From Flavobacterium sp. (GTDB lineage Bacteria > Bacteroidota > Bacteroidia > Flavobacteriales > Flavobacteriaceae): a stretch of DNA of 55,528 bases. Position 1 is the first letter of the stretch. The number at the start of each line of letters is the position of its first letter. Made by a program: the position numbers and the translations under genes. The notes below the pieces were generated by a model, which was given only the letters and a program-made list of their open reading frames with translations, made no database searches and was not told the origin of the DNA. This document shows, piece by piece, positions 18,373-26,927 of this stretch. Where the stretch lies: contig NZ_JANXUG010000027.1 in assembly GCF_025352015.1 (NCBI RefSeq), positions 1 to 55,528 on the forward strand, given 5' to 3'.

Positions 18373-20094
18373 ATGAAAAATAATTCTACTAAAACTGCAT
18401 TAGTCTTTATAGTTGTTTTACTGTTTGTGGCGATACTTGGTCATAAATTATTTGTAGCCTATTTTTCAACCTCCAATCTTGAATCATTTCACCAATTTAA
18501 TTATGTGAAAGATTTTCTTTTTGTTCTTTTTTCTGGTGTGTTATTAAAAATTATTTTATACCAAAATGAAAAAAGAAATAAATCGGTACTTGAAAAATTG
18601 CAGCTCACCAACATCGAAATAAAAGAATCCAACGAACGCTATGACATTGTTGCCAAAGCCACAAGTGATACTATTTGGGACTGGAAAATGGATGACGATA
18701 GTTTTATTTGGAATAAAGGAATTCAGGGTGTTTTTGGTTATAAAAAGGAAGATGTTGGAAAAACATCCAAATGGTGGTTTGATAAAATTCATCCCGAAGA
18801 TACTCTAAAGATGTCAGTAAAGCTGTATTCATTTTTAGAACAAAAAACAGAAAAATGGCAGGATGAATATCGATTTCAATGTGCGGATGGGAGCTATAAG
18901 TATGTTTTTGATAGGGGTTTTTTAGTAAAAGATTCGGATGGTAATTTGGTTAGAATGATTGGAGCGATACAAGATGTTACCAAGCAAAAACAAGAAGAAC
19001 AACGACTTCGATTGCTTGAAACAGTTATCACGCAGACCAAAGACGCTGTTATGATTACCGATATTGATACTTCGGATGATCCAATCCCGAACATAATATT
19101 TGTTAACTCCGCATTTACAGATATGACGGGTTACTCACAAAAAGATATAATTGGTAAATCGCCTTCATTATTTTTTGGTAAAAAATCTGATATTTATGAA
19201 TATGATAAACTCAAAACTGCTATCCAAGAATATAAAGAATGTTTTATTGAAACCATTAGTTATAGAAAGAATGGAAAAGAATTTTGGGTTAATTTTTCTA
19301 TGATTCCAGTAACCGACAAGGATGGTGAACATTCTCATTGGATATCTATTCAGAGGGATGTAACTTTAGAAAAGGAAAAAGAAAAAGAAAGAGAACAACT
19401 TATTCGTGAATTAACACAAAACAACAACGATTTAAAGCAATTTTCTTATATCACTTCACATAATTTGCGGGCGCCATTGTCAAATTTAACCGGACTTCTA
19501 AATCTTATTGAAGATATACCAATTGAAAATCCTGAACTAAAAGAAATAATTACAGGATTTTCAAAATCAACGCATTTATTGAATGAAACTATTAATGATT
19601 TAGTGAAAGTGATTATCATAAAGGATAATCCATCTATTCATAAAGAAAAAGTATTAATAAAAGAAATTTTTGAAAATGTCTTTAATCAATTGAGCTTTCT
19701 AATTAGTGTTCATAAACCAATTTTAAAAATTGATTTAGAGGACATAGCAATTTTAGATATAAATAAGTCTTATTTAGAAAGTATTTTTTTAAATTTACTG
19801 ACAAATGCAATAAAATATAGGGAACATACAAGACAATTAAAGGTATCGATAGCAACAAAAATTGAAAATGACACTATAATTATTACTTTTAAAGATAACG
19901 GAATAGGTATTGATTTAATTAAAAATAAGGATAAAATTTTTGGACTTTACCAGCGTTTCCACAATTATACAGACAGTAAAGGATTAGGATTATATCTGGT
20001 CAAATCGCAGGTAGAAAGTATGGGAGGAACAATATCTGTAAACAGTACTGTTGGAAAAGGAACAACTTTTACAATTATATTTAAAAACAATTAA
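18373..20094 (+). CDS. PAS-domain sensor histidine kinase
   Basis: 573-residue inner-membrane kinase. I start at ATG 18373 (MKNNSTKTAL), not the TTG six codons earlier. Two membrane helices (about 7-27 and 43-62) enclose a short loop, so there is almost no periplasmic sensor. PAS1 (about 75-205, ending MIGAIQDVTKQKQEE, a PAC motif) and PAS2 (about 210-335, QRDVTLEKEKE) follow. Then comes a HisKA-type dimerisation helix with H-box SHNLRAPLSNL (His near 362) and an ATPase domain with N box NLLTNAIKYR, G1 DNGIGI and G2 GLGLYLV. The FSYITSHNLRAPL form is the subgroup seen in Bacteroidota and cyanobacterial phytochrome-like kinases. The receiver gene follows six bases downstream. The signal is unknown. 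Confidence 0.92.
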   Translation: MKNNSTKTALVFIVVLLFVAILGHKLFVAYFSTSNLESFHQFNYVKDFLFVLFSGVLLKIILYQNEKRNKSVLEKLQLTNIEIKESNERYDIVAKATSDTIWDWKMDDDSFIWNKGIQGVFGYKKEDVGKTSKWWFDKIHPEDTLKMSVKLYSFLEQKTEKWQDEYRFQCADGSYKYVFDRGFLVKDSDGNLVRMIGAIQDVTKQKQEEQRLRLLETVITQTKDAVMITDIDTSDDPIPNIIFVNSAFTDMTGYSQKDIIGKSPSLFFGKKSDIYEYDKLKTAIQEYKECFIETISYRKNGKEFWVNFSMIPVTDKDGEHSHWISIQRDVTLEKEKEKEREQLIRELTQNNNDLKQFSYITSHNLRAPLSNLTGLLNLIEDIPIENPELKEIITGFSKSTHLLNETINDLVKVIIIKDNPSIHKEKVLIKEIFENVFNQLSFLISVHKPILKIDLEDIAILDINKSYLESIFLNLLTNAIKYREHTRQLKVSIATKIENDTIIITFKDNGIGIDLIKNKDKIFGLYQRFHNYTDSKGLGLYLVKSQVESMGGTISVNSTVGKGTTFTIIFKNN

Positions 20095-20100
20095 TAAATA

Positions 20101-20511
20101 ATGTTAGATAAAATATTATGTGTAGATGATGACCCAATTACCCTGATGCTTTGTAAAAAAGTTGTCGAGAAAGTTGAGTTTGCCAAAGAAATAATTACTG
20201 TAAATAACGGTGAAGAAGCAATTTTATATTTTGATAATTTATTAGAAGAAAGGATTACCAATGAAAACATTCAATATCCTAAATTAGTAATTTTAGATTT
20301 AAATATGCCCATAATGGATGGTTGGGAATTTTTAGAAAATTATATTAAAAAAGGATATCAAAATATTTTTGACTCAACAAGATTCATCGTCCTCTCTTCT
20401 TCAATTGACCCTTACGATATAAATAAAGCTAGAACATATCCTGTAATAGGTTTTCTTTCAAAACCAGTAACCAAAGAAATGTTAGAAAATTTGAAACTTC
20501 AATTTTTATAA
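20101..20511 (+). CDS. single-domain response regulator
   Basis: 136-residue stand-alone receiver domain with no output domain. The acidic pocket is VDDD (residues 8-11), the phosphoacceptor Asp is in LVILDLNMPIMDGWEF, the Thr/Ser switch is in IVLSSS, and the Lys is in FLSKPV. It starts six bases after the kinase stop codon, so the two genes are one two-component operon. Without DNA-binding output it probably acts by protein contact, or passes phosphate onward in a relay. The partner is not visible here. Confidence 0.93.
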   Translation: MLDKILCVDDDPITLMLCKKVVEKVEFAKEIITVNNGEEAILYFDNLLEERITNENIQYPKLVILDLNMPIMDGWEFLENYIKKGYQNIFDSTRFIVLSSSIDPYDINKARTYPVIGFLSKPVTKEMLENLKLQFL

Positions 20512-20606
20512 CAAATATGAAAATATGCGACTTGAACATTTCAAATTATGATAGAAATTTTAAATAAAAATATTTATTTCTATAGTTATACTTCGCAAAA
20601 CCTAGT

Positions 20607-20614
20607 TACTTTTG
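20607..20614 (+). promoter_or_regulatory. orphan plus-strand TAnnTTTG motif
   Basis: TACTTTTG with no plus-strand protein gene downstream. A stem-loop with imperfect arms (about 20639-20678, AAAATGTCACT pairing with AGTGTCATTTT, one mismatch) follows within 70 bases. Could mark a small RNA; could be chance in AT-rich DNA. Confidence 0.25.
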
Positions 20615-20712
20615 ATTTGGAGGATACATATTTTTACAAAATGTCACTTAATTAAAATGTTTTTTTAGTGTCATTTTAATTCTACAAAGATTATCTCAAA
20701 TTCAAATAAAAA

Positions 20713-20740
20713 AAAACGTTCCAAATCATCGGAACGTTTT
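20713..20740 (-). terminator. terminator of rpsT
   Basis: AAAACGTTCC, eight-base loop, GGAACGTTTT: perfect 10-bp stem. On the minus strand it is followed by about nine T. It lies 26 bp after the rpsT stop codon. Confidence 0.9.
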
Positions 20741-20765
20741 GAATATATTATAATAAAGTCTCATT

Positions 20766-21017
20766 TTATAAATTTGAAACATGTTTAGTTAATTTAGATT
20801 TTAGGTTAGATGCCTTATTATCATGGATAATATTTTTTTTAGCTAATTTATCAATCATAGAAACCACCGCCGATAATTTTGCAGAAGCATCAGATTTATC
20901 TGTAGATAATCTTAAGGCTTTTATGGCATTACGTGTAGTTTTGTGCTGATACCTATTTAAGACTCTCTTTTTTTCGTTACTTCTAATTCTCTTTAAAGCT
21001 GACTTGTGATTTGCCAT
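20766..21017 (-). CDS. rpsT: 30S ribosomal protein S20
   Basis: 83-residue basic protein MANHKSALKRIRSNEKKR..., a clear match to S20, which binds the 5' domain of 16S rRNA early in 30S assembly. Length is normal. It is the second gene of a short transcript with tRNA-Glu: the tRNA ends 26 bp before its start codon, no promoter motif lies between, and a strong terminator follows. Confidence 0.97.
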   Translation of the reverse strand: MANHKSALKRIRSNEKKRVLNRYQHKTTRNAIKALRLSTDKSDASAKLSAVVSMIDKLAKKNIIHDNKASNLKSKLTKHVSNL

Positions 21018-21043
21018 TTTTTATTTTTTTATATTTAAAATTG

Positions 21044-21115
21044 TAGCCCGTAGGGGAATCGAACCCCTCTTACATGGATGAAAACCATGCGTCCTAACCG
21101 ATAGACGAACGGGCC
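21044..21115 (-). tRNA. tRNA-Glu (anticodon UUC)
   Basis: 72-nt cloverleaf on the minus strand: acceptor GGCCCGT pairing with ACGGGCT (first pair G-U), D arm TCGTCTATCGGTTAGGA, anticodon loop GTTTTCATC centred on TTC, T arm GGGGTTCGATTCCCC. The 3' CCA is not encoded. It lies between proS and rpsT and is likely co-transcribed with rpsT from the promoter at 21135. Confidence 0.96.
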
Positions 21116-21134
21116 ATCTTTCTCAATGCGGATG

Positions 21135-21142
21135 CAAAAATA
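21135..21142 (-). promoter_or_regulatory. promoter of the tRNA-Glu-rpsT unit
   Basis: Minus strand TATTTTTG (exact TAnnTTTG) with a TTG 19 bases upstream (in CTCTTGCG), 19 bases before the tRNA 5' end. One of the best -33/-7 pairs in the window. Confidence 0.7.
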
Positions 21143-21192
21143 CAACTATTTTTTATTTGCGCAAGAGACTATATATTTTTTTTTCTATTTTT

Positions 21193-22671
21193 TTAATATG
21201 CTTTTGCAAATAACACTCTGCCAATAGATTTACCTCCAGAAAAAAAACACTTCCCACTTTCCGTTATTCTATCTAATGGAATGCAACGGATGGTAGCTTT
21301 GGTTAAATCCTTGATTTTTTCTTCTGTTTCAGACGTTCCATCCCAATGTGCCGAGATAAAACCTGTTTTATTTTCCAGTACCTCTTTGAATTCTTCAAAC
21401 GAATCTACTTGTGTAATATGAGTATTTCTGAATTTCAATGCTCTTTCAAATAAGTCTTTTTGAATTTGCTCTAACAAATCAGCAATGTGATTTACTATTC
21501 CTTCGTTTGAAACCACTTCTTTTAACAAAGTATCCCGACGAGCAATTTCGAAAGTGCCATTTTCTATATCTTTTGGACCAATTGCAATTCTAATTGGCAC
21601 ACCCTTTAACTCCCATTCTGCAAATTTAAATCCAGGTTTTTGTGAAGTTCTGTTATCAAATTTAACAGTGATTCCAAGTTTTTTAAACTGATGTAGTAAT
21701 TCATTTACAACAGTAGAAATGGCATCTAGATCATCTTCAGATTTAAAAATGGGTACAATAACAACTTGAATTGGAGCTAAATTTGGTGGCAAAACTAAAC
21801 CATTGTCATCAGAATGCGTCATTACTAACGCTCCCATCAATCGTGTAGATACACCCCAAGAAGTTCCCCAAACATAATCTTGATGTCCCTCTTGATTTGT
21901 AAATTTAACATCAAAAGCTTTTGCGAAGTTTTGTCCGAGAAAATGTGAAGTTCCTGCTTGCAATGCTTTACCATCCTGCATTAAGGCTTCTATGCAATAT
22001 GTTTCTTCGGCACCAGCAAAACGCTCAGACTCTGTCTTCAATCCTTTAATTACTGGAATAGCCATGAAATTTTCGGAAAAATCAGCGTACACATGCATCA
22101 TTTTTTCAGATTCTTCAATAGCTTCTGACTTTGTTGCATGAGCAGTGTGTCCTTCTTGCCATAAAAATTCGGAAGTCCGTAAAAATAAACGAGTACGCAT
22201 TTCCCATCTTACAACATTTGCCCACTGGTTTATTAATAGAGGTAAATCTCTGTATGATTGCACCCAATTTTTATAGGTTGACCATATAATAGCTTCAGAA
22301 GTAGGTCTTACAATAAGTTCTTCTTCTAATTTTGCATTGGGATCAACCATCAATTTGCCTGGTTTATCTGGATTGTTTTTTAAACGATAATGAGTAACTA
22401 TAGCGCATTCTTTGGCAAAGCCTTCGGCATTTTTTTCTTCTGCTTCAAACATACTTTTGGGTACAAAAAGCGGGAAATAAGCATTACTATGCCCGGTTTC
22501 TTTGAACATTCTGTCTAATTCTGCTTGCATTTTTTCCCAAATAGAATAGCCATAAGGTTTGATGACCATGCAACCACGAACTCCCGAGTTTTCAGCCAAA
22601 TCTGCCTTGACAACCAGTTCGTTATACCATTTTGAATAATCTTCTGCCCTTTTTGTTAAATTTTTACTCAT
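21193..22671 (-). CDS. proS: prolyl-tRNA synthetase (short, archaeal/eukaryal-like type)
   Basis: 492-residue class II synthetase charging tRNA-Pro. Motif 2 is in [20 protein letters not shown] and motif 3 in [21 protein letters not shown]. The Pro-binding segment RPTSEAII is near residue 130. An anticodon-binding domain (about 300-400) and the C-terminal zinc-less extension ending FAKAY follow. The length and N-terminus ([14 protein letters not shown]) place it in the type lacking the bacterial insertion editing domain, normal for Bacteroidota. Transcribed divergently from the Gly-rich lipoprotein gene. Confidence 0.96.
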   Translation of the reverse strand: MSKNLTKRAEDYSKWYNELVVKADLAENSGVRGCMVIKPYGYSIWEKMQAELDRMFKETGHSNAYFPLFVPKSMFEAEEKNAEGFAKECAIVTHYRLKNNPDKPGKLMVDPNAKLEEELIVRPTSEAIIWSTYKNWVQSYRDLPLLINQWANVVRWEMRTRLFLRTSEFLWQEGHTAHATKSEAIEESEKMMHVYADFSENFMAIPVIKGLKTESERFAGAEETYCIEALMQDGKALQAGTSHFLGQNFAKAFDVKFTNQEGHQDYVWGTSWGVSTRLMGALVMTHSDDNGLVLPPNLAPIQVVIVPIFKSEDDLDAISTVVNELLHQFKKLGITVKFDNRTSQKPGFKFAEWELKGVPIRIAIGPKDIENGTFEIARRDTLLKEVVSNEGIVNHIADLLEQIQKDLFERALKFRNTHITQVDSFEEFKEVLENKTGFISAHWDGTSETEEKIKDLTKATIRCIPLDRITESGKCFFSGGKSIGRVLFAKAY

Positions 22672-22723
22672 GTTGAATGTTTGGCATAAAAATTGTTTAA
22701 CTAATTTTAACTAAATAGTTCGG

Positions 22724-22731
22724 CAAAACTA
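22724..22731 (-). promoter_or_regulatory. promoter -7 element of proS
   Basis: Minus strand TAGTTTTG, exact TAnnTTTG, about 50 bases before the proS ATG. It is separated by only two bases from the divergent plus-strand element at 22734. Confidence 0.5.
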
Positions 22732-22733
22732 AC

Positions 22734-22741
22734 TATTTTTG
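22734..22741 (+). promoter_or_regulatory. promoter -7 element of the Gly/Asn-rich lipoprotein gene
   Basis: TATTTTTG, exact TAnnTTTG, 29 bases before the ATG at 22771. It is back-to-back with the proS element, so polymerases at the two sites would compete. Confidence 0.5.
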
Positions 22742-22770
22742 TATAGTCCAACAATTAAAATGCTATAGAT

Positions 22771-23805
22771 ATGAAAACTTATTTTTTTTCCGGTAAAAGA
22801 TTATCCATTTGTTCACTAATTGGATTAATCGCGTTCGTAATTTCCTCTTGTGGATCTTATCAAAACAGTTCTTATTATGATAGTGATGGAGTTTATGGAA
22901 ATTCGCATTCAAATAAAAGAGAAGTTTCAAATAACAACAACTCACAAAGCAATAAATACCAAGAGTACTTTAGCGATTTGAATAAAGATTCGCAGGTTTT
23001 TACCGATGTTGATAAATATACTTCTGTGAATTCAGAAAACAATGACGCCACAAACAACAATGGAAATGGTACTGGTAATTACAATGCTAATAATTCAAGT
23101 TGGGGAAGTAATCCGCAGAATGTTACAGTAAATGTGTATGACAACAACTGGGGTTACGGATATTGGAACAACTATTGGTATGGAAATTATTGGGGATATA
23201 ACAATTTTTATGGACCAAGTTGGGGATTGGGTTGGAATAATTGGTATGGTCCGGGTTTAGGAATTGGTTTTGGTTGGAATAGCTGGTACGGAAACGGTTG
23301 GTGCGGAAATAATTGGTATGGTAACAACTGGTACGGTAATGGAGGATATGGAAATTATCACAATAATTATTATTATAACGGTGGTAGAAGAGGTAATTCT
23401 GCTTCCTACGCTTCAAGTGGTAGTAGAACAGCCAACTCAAATAATTACAATGTTGGCGGCGGAAGAACAAACCCTATAACCAATTCAAATCCTTCAAATT
23501 CTTCTACAAGAAGCAATTATTTTAATAACAATAATATAAGAAATAATTACAACTACAATACCAGATCTTCGGCTTCTTATCCGGTTAGAAATAACACCTC
23601 ATACAACCCAATAAATTCATCAAGATCTAACCAGATGCAGATGCAGCAGTCTTCAAGAAGCAACAATGTAAGAACCGAATCTGCACCTGCACGTTCTTAT
23701 TCACCTTCTTCCTACGGTGGTGGCTCCCGATCTTCATCCTATGGCAGTGGTGGTGGTGGCAGTGGTGGTGGTGGAAGATCATCAGGTGGTGGTGGAAGAA
23801 GATAA
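22771..23805 (+). CDS. low-complexity Gly/Asn/Tyr/Trp-rich lipoprotein
   Basis: 344-residue predicted lipoprotein. An N-terminal hydrophobic segment (residues 12-26) ends in a lipobox VISSC with the acylated Cys near residue 27. The mature part is strongly biased. Residues about 125-205 repeat short units of W-Y-G-N type (NNWYGNGW, GNYWGYN). A Ser/Asn/Arg-rich linker follows. The last 30 residues are Gly/Ser (YGSGGGGSGGGGRSS). I do not know its function. The composition suggests a surface-exposed, possibly adhesive or matrix protein. It is followed by a strong terminator, so it is a single-gene unit, and its neighbours proS, OmpP1 and rimO are ordinary core genes. Confidence 0.8.
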   Translation: MKTYFFSGKRLSICSLIGLIAFVISSCGSYQNSSYYDSDGVYGNSHSNKREVSNNNNSQSNKYQEYFSDLNKDSQVFTDVDKYTSVNSENNDATNNNGNGTGNYNANNSSWGSNPQNVTVNVYDNNWGYGYWNNYWYGNYWGYNNFYGPSWGLGWNNWYGPGLGIGFGWNSWYGNGWCGNNWYGNNWYGNGGYGNYHNNYYYNGGRRGNSASYASSGSRTANSNNYNVGGGRTNPITNSNPSNSSTRSNYFNNNNIRNNYNYNTRSSASYPVRNNTSYNPINSSRSNQMQMQQSSRSNNVRTESAPARSYSPSSYGGGSRSSSYGSGGGGSGGGGRSSGGGGRR

Positions 23806-23819
23806 TATAAATGACTTAT

Positions 23820-23856
23820 AAATATCTATGCTTTTTTATGAATTGCATAGATATTT
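23820..23856 (+). terminator. terminator of the Gly-rich lipoprotein gene
   Basis: Perfect 12-bp stem AAATATCTATGC / GCATAGATATTT with a 13-base loop, followed by T. It starts 15 bp after the stop codon. Confidence 0.9.
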
Positions 23857-23883
23857 TTTTGAATAATAAATAATAATTACACT

Positions 23884-25398
23884 ATGAAAAAATATTTATC
23901 AATTATCATTATTGGATTGACATTTTCAGTAATGCAAGCACAAGAAACAACACCCGAAGATGCACTTCGATATGCTGTTGAAAATTTAACAGGATCTGCA
24001 AGATTTAGAGGTATGAGTGGTGCTTTTGGGGCAGTTGGCGGAGACCTATCTGCTATCAATCAAAATCCTGCTGGCTCGATATTCTTTAATAACAATTACG
24101 CCACTTTTTCAGGAACTAGTTTTAATACTAAAAATAATTCTGCCTATTATGGCACCAATACTAGTGACAAAGACAACTCAATAGACATAAATCAAGCTGG
24201 AGTAGCTTTTGTCTTTAAAAACAATAATCCAAAAAATGATTGGAGAAAGTTTACTGTTGCGCTTAATTATGAAAATAGTAATAATTTCAATAATAGCATT
24301 TATTCTGCTGGAATCAACCCTTACAATTCTATTGACAAATATTTTTTGAGATTTGCAAATGGTTTACCTCAAGAAGGAGGTATAACACTAACAACGCTTC
24401 AAAATGCTAATTTTGAAAATTTGAATTTTATCGATCAACAAGCTTATCTTGGTTATCAAGCATTTATATTTAATCCTGTGAGCACTGATCCGTTAAATTC
24501 AAATTATGTTTCTAATGTTCCAACCAATAACAATTATTTTCAAGACAATTATAACAGTACTAGCGGATATAACGGAAAATTTACTGGAAACTTTGCAACA
24601 GCTTATAAAGACATACTTTTTTTAGGGGTTAATCTAAACTATCATTACTCGAATTTAACTAAATCTACATCTGTATTTGAATCTTATAACACCGCTAGCG
24701 CCACAACGGGATTACAATCGGTGCAATTTGACACCGAAACGCATACTTATGGAAGTGGTTATTCATTTAATCTTGGTGCCATTGTTAAACCTGTAGAAAA
24801 TTTACGCCTCGGATTGGCCTATGAATCTCCAACTTGGTATAGATTAAGAGATGAACAGCGACAAGCTGTTTTTGCTAATTGCCCCGATTGTGGCACTTCT
24901 AATCCAGTTGTGTTTAATCCAGGAATTACGATGATTTATTTACCTTACACTGTTCAAACACCTAGCAAATGGACAGGAAGTGTCGCATACATATATGCTA
25001 AAAAAGCAGTATTGAGTGTTGATGTTTCGTCAAAAAATTATACTAACACCAAATTCAAACCGCAAAATGATTATTCAGGTTTGAATTCATTTATGAATAC
25101 TGCTTTGCGCAATGCTATAGAAGTTCGTATAGGTGGCGAATATAAAATCAAAAAAGTGAGTTTGCGTGGCGGATATCGTTTTGACCAAAGCCCTTACAAA
25201 GTCGATCAAACTTTTGGAGATTTGACAGGATACTCTGGTGGATTGGGCTATGCATTTGGCGACAGCCGAATAGATTTAGCATATTCTTATGACCACAGGA
25301 ATTTTAATTACACCTTTCTTTCTTCAGGATTGACAGATCCTGCCAGAATAAGTAGTTACAACAATAATGTAACCATTAGTTATTCTATAAATTTCTAA
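23884..25398 (+). CDS. OmpP1/FadL/TodX family outer membrane transporter
   Basis: 504-residue outer-membrane barrel. A signal peptide ending MQAQ is followed by the family N-terminal hatch motif (GSARFRGMSGAFGAVGGDLSAINQNPAGS), then alternating beta strands with the conserved LGLAYESPTWYRL segment near residue 310, finishing with the strand NNVTISYSINF. The family moves long-chain fatty acids or other hydrophobic molecules across the outer membrane. Bacteroidota copies are often mislabelled hemin receptor. It is followed by its own terminator; rimO lies beyond on the same strand. Confidence 0.87.
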   Translation: MKKYLSIIIIGLTFSVMQAQETTPEDALRYAVENLTGSARFRGMSGAFGAVGGDLSAINQNPAGSIFFNNNYATFSGTSFNTKNNSAYYGTNTSDKDNSIDINQAGVAFVFKNNNPKNDWRKFTVALNYENSNNFNNSIYSAGINPYNSIDKYFLRFANGLPQEGGITLTTLQNANFENLNFIDQQAYLGYQAFIFNPVSTDPLNSNYVSNVPTNNNYFQDNYNSTSGYNGKFTGNFATAYKDILFLGVNLNYHYSNLTKSTSVFESYNTASATTGLQSVQFDTETHTYGSGYSFNLGAIVKPVENLRLGLAYESPTWYRLRDEQRQAVFANCPDCGTSNPVVFNPGITMIYLPYTVQTPSKWTGSVAYIYAKKAVLSVDVSSKNYTNTKFKPQNDYSGLNSFMNTALRNAIEVRIGGEYKIKKVSLRGGYRFDQSPYKVDQTFGDLTGYSGGLGYAFGDSRIDLAYSYDHRNFNYTFLSSGLTDPARISSYNNNVTISYSINF

Positions 25399-25420
25399 AA
25401 AATAATAATTGAAAACTATA

Positions 25421-25443
25421 AACCGATAGTGCTACTGTCGGTT
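25421..25443 (+). terminator. terminator of the OmpP1-like gene
   Basis: AACCGATAGT, three-base loop, ACTGTCGGTT (one G-U pair) and then TTTT. It lies 23 bp after the stop codon. Confidence 0.85.
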
Positions 25444-25490
25444 TTTTGTTTTTAAACAAAGACTAACTAAACAATTCGAAATAAAAAGAG

Positions 25491-25498
25491 TAATTTTG
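25491..25498 (+). promoter_or_regulatory. promoter -7 element of rimO
   Basis: TAATTTTG, exact TAnnTTTG, 31 bases before the chosen ATG at 25529. It supports that start over the upstream TTG at 25496, which overlaps the motif. Confidence 0.55.
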
Positions 25499-25528
25499 CA
25501 CTCCTTCAAAATAATTGGAATTAAAGTT

Positions 25529-26833
25529 ATGAGAACTAAATCATTAAAGAAAAATAAAATCAACGTAATTACTCTGGGATGTTCCAAAAACACTTATGAT
25601 AGTGAAGTTCTCATGGGACAATTAAAAGCCAGCGGAAAAGACGTGGTGCACGAACAAGAAGGCAATATTGTTGTAATCAACACATGTGGTTTTATTGATA
25701 ATGCCAAGGCAGAATCTATAAATACTATTCTTGAATATGCAACTAAAAAAGAAAAAGGCCTTGTAGATAAAGTTTTCGTAACCGGATGTTTATCCGAAAG
25801 ATACCGTCCAGATTTAGAAAAAGAAATTCCAAATGTCGACCAATATTTTGGCACAACTGAACTGCCATTACTATTGAAAGCATTAGGCGCCGATTATAAA
25901 CACGAGTTAATAGGTGAACGCATTACTACAACACCAAAAAATTATGCTTACCTTAAAATTGCGGAAGGTTGTGACAGACCATGTAGTTTTTGTGCTATTC
26001 CAATTATGCGCGGTAAGCACATATCGCAATCTATTGAAAAATTAGTAAAAGAAGCGGAAGGTTTAGCTAAAAATGGTGTCAAAGAATTGATTCTTATTGC
26101 TCAAGATTTGACCTATTATGGTTTGGATTTATACAAAAAAAGAAATCTTGCTGAACTACTAGAAAACCTTGTAAAAATAGAAGGAATTGAATGGATTAGG
26201 TTGCATTATGCCTTTCCAACTGGTTTTCCTATGGATGTTTTGGAATTGATGAAACGCGAACCAAAAATTTGTAACTACATTGATATTCCGTTGCAACATA
26301 TTTCAGATAGTATTTTGAAATCAATGCGAAGAGGAACTACGAAAGAAAAAACAACTAAATTACTAAAAGATTTTAGGGAAGCTGTACCAGGAATTACGAT
26401 TAGAACCACTTTGATTGTGGGTTATCCTGGCGAAACTCAAGAAGATTTTGAAATAATGAGAGATTGGGTTCAAGAAATGAAGTTTGAACGACTGGGTTGT
26501 TTTGCGTATTCTCACGAAGAAAATACACATGCTTACTTGTTAGAAGATGACGTGCCCGAGGCAATAAAACAAGCTCGCGCTTCCGAAATAATGGACTTGC
26601 AATCGCAAATTTCTTGGGATTTTAATCAAGAAAAAATTGGACTAACTTTTAGATGTGTAATCGATAGAAAAGAAGGGCAGTATTTTATTGGAAGAACCGA
26701 ATTTGACAGCCCCGATGTTGATAATGAAGTACTTATTGAAGCATCAAAATTTTATGTCAAAACAGGCGAATTTGTTACTGTAAAAATTATTGATGCTACC
26801 GAGTTTGATCTTTACGGAGAACCCGTTTTGTAA
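25529..26833 (+). CDS. rimO: ribosomal protein S12 methylthiotransferase RimO
   Basis: 434-residue radical SAM enzyme that methylthiolates the conserved Asp of ribosomal protein S12. The N-terminal UPF0004 domain carries the first iron-sulfur Cys residues (TLGCSKNTYDSE, INTCGFID, TGCLSERY). The radical SAM cluster CDRPCSFC is near residue 150. The TRAM domain occupies the last 70 residues (YFIGRTEFDSPDVDNEV). The motif NTYDSE and SFCAIPIMRG place it in RimO rather than MiaB. I use ATG 25529 (MRTKSLKKNK); the earlier TTG lies inside the promoter. Confidence 0.95.
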   Translation: MRTKSLKKNKINVITLGCSKNTYDSEVLMGQLKASGKDVVHEQEGNIVVINTCGFIDNAKAESINTILEYATKKEKGLVDKVFVTGCLSERYRPDLEKEIPNVDQYFGTTELPLLLKALGADYKHELIGERITTTPKNYAYLKIAEGCDRPCSFCAIPIMRGKHISQSIEKLVKEAEGLAKNGVKELILIAQDLTYYGLDLYKKRNLAELLENLVKIEGIEWIRLHYAFPTGFPMDVLELMKREPKICNYIDIPLQHISDSILKSMRRGTTKEKTTKLLKDFREAVPGITIRTTLIVGYPGETQEDFEIMRDWVQEMKFERLGCFAYSHEENTHAYLLEDDVPEAIKQARASEIMDLQSQISWDFNQEKIGLTFRCVIDRKEGQYFIGRTEFDSPDVDNEVLIEASKFYVKTGEFVTVKIIDATEFDLYGEPVL

Positions 26834-26927
26834 TAAAACTAAATGACACTACCTGCACGTTTTTGCCACAGTTTTAATATTATTGATATGTATTATATTA
26901 ATAAGTAGGAAAGAATTTCGGGATAAT

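Noticed and set aside
23123..23470. 115-codon frame antisense to the Gly/Asn-rich lipoprotein
   Set aside because: Arises because repetitive codons of the real gene lack stops in the opposite frame.
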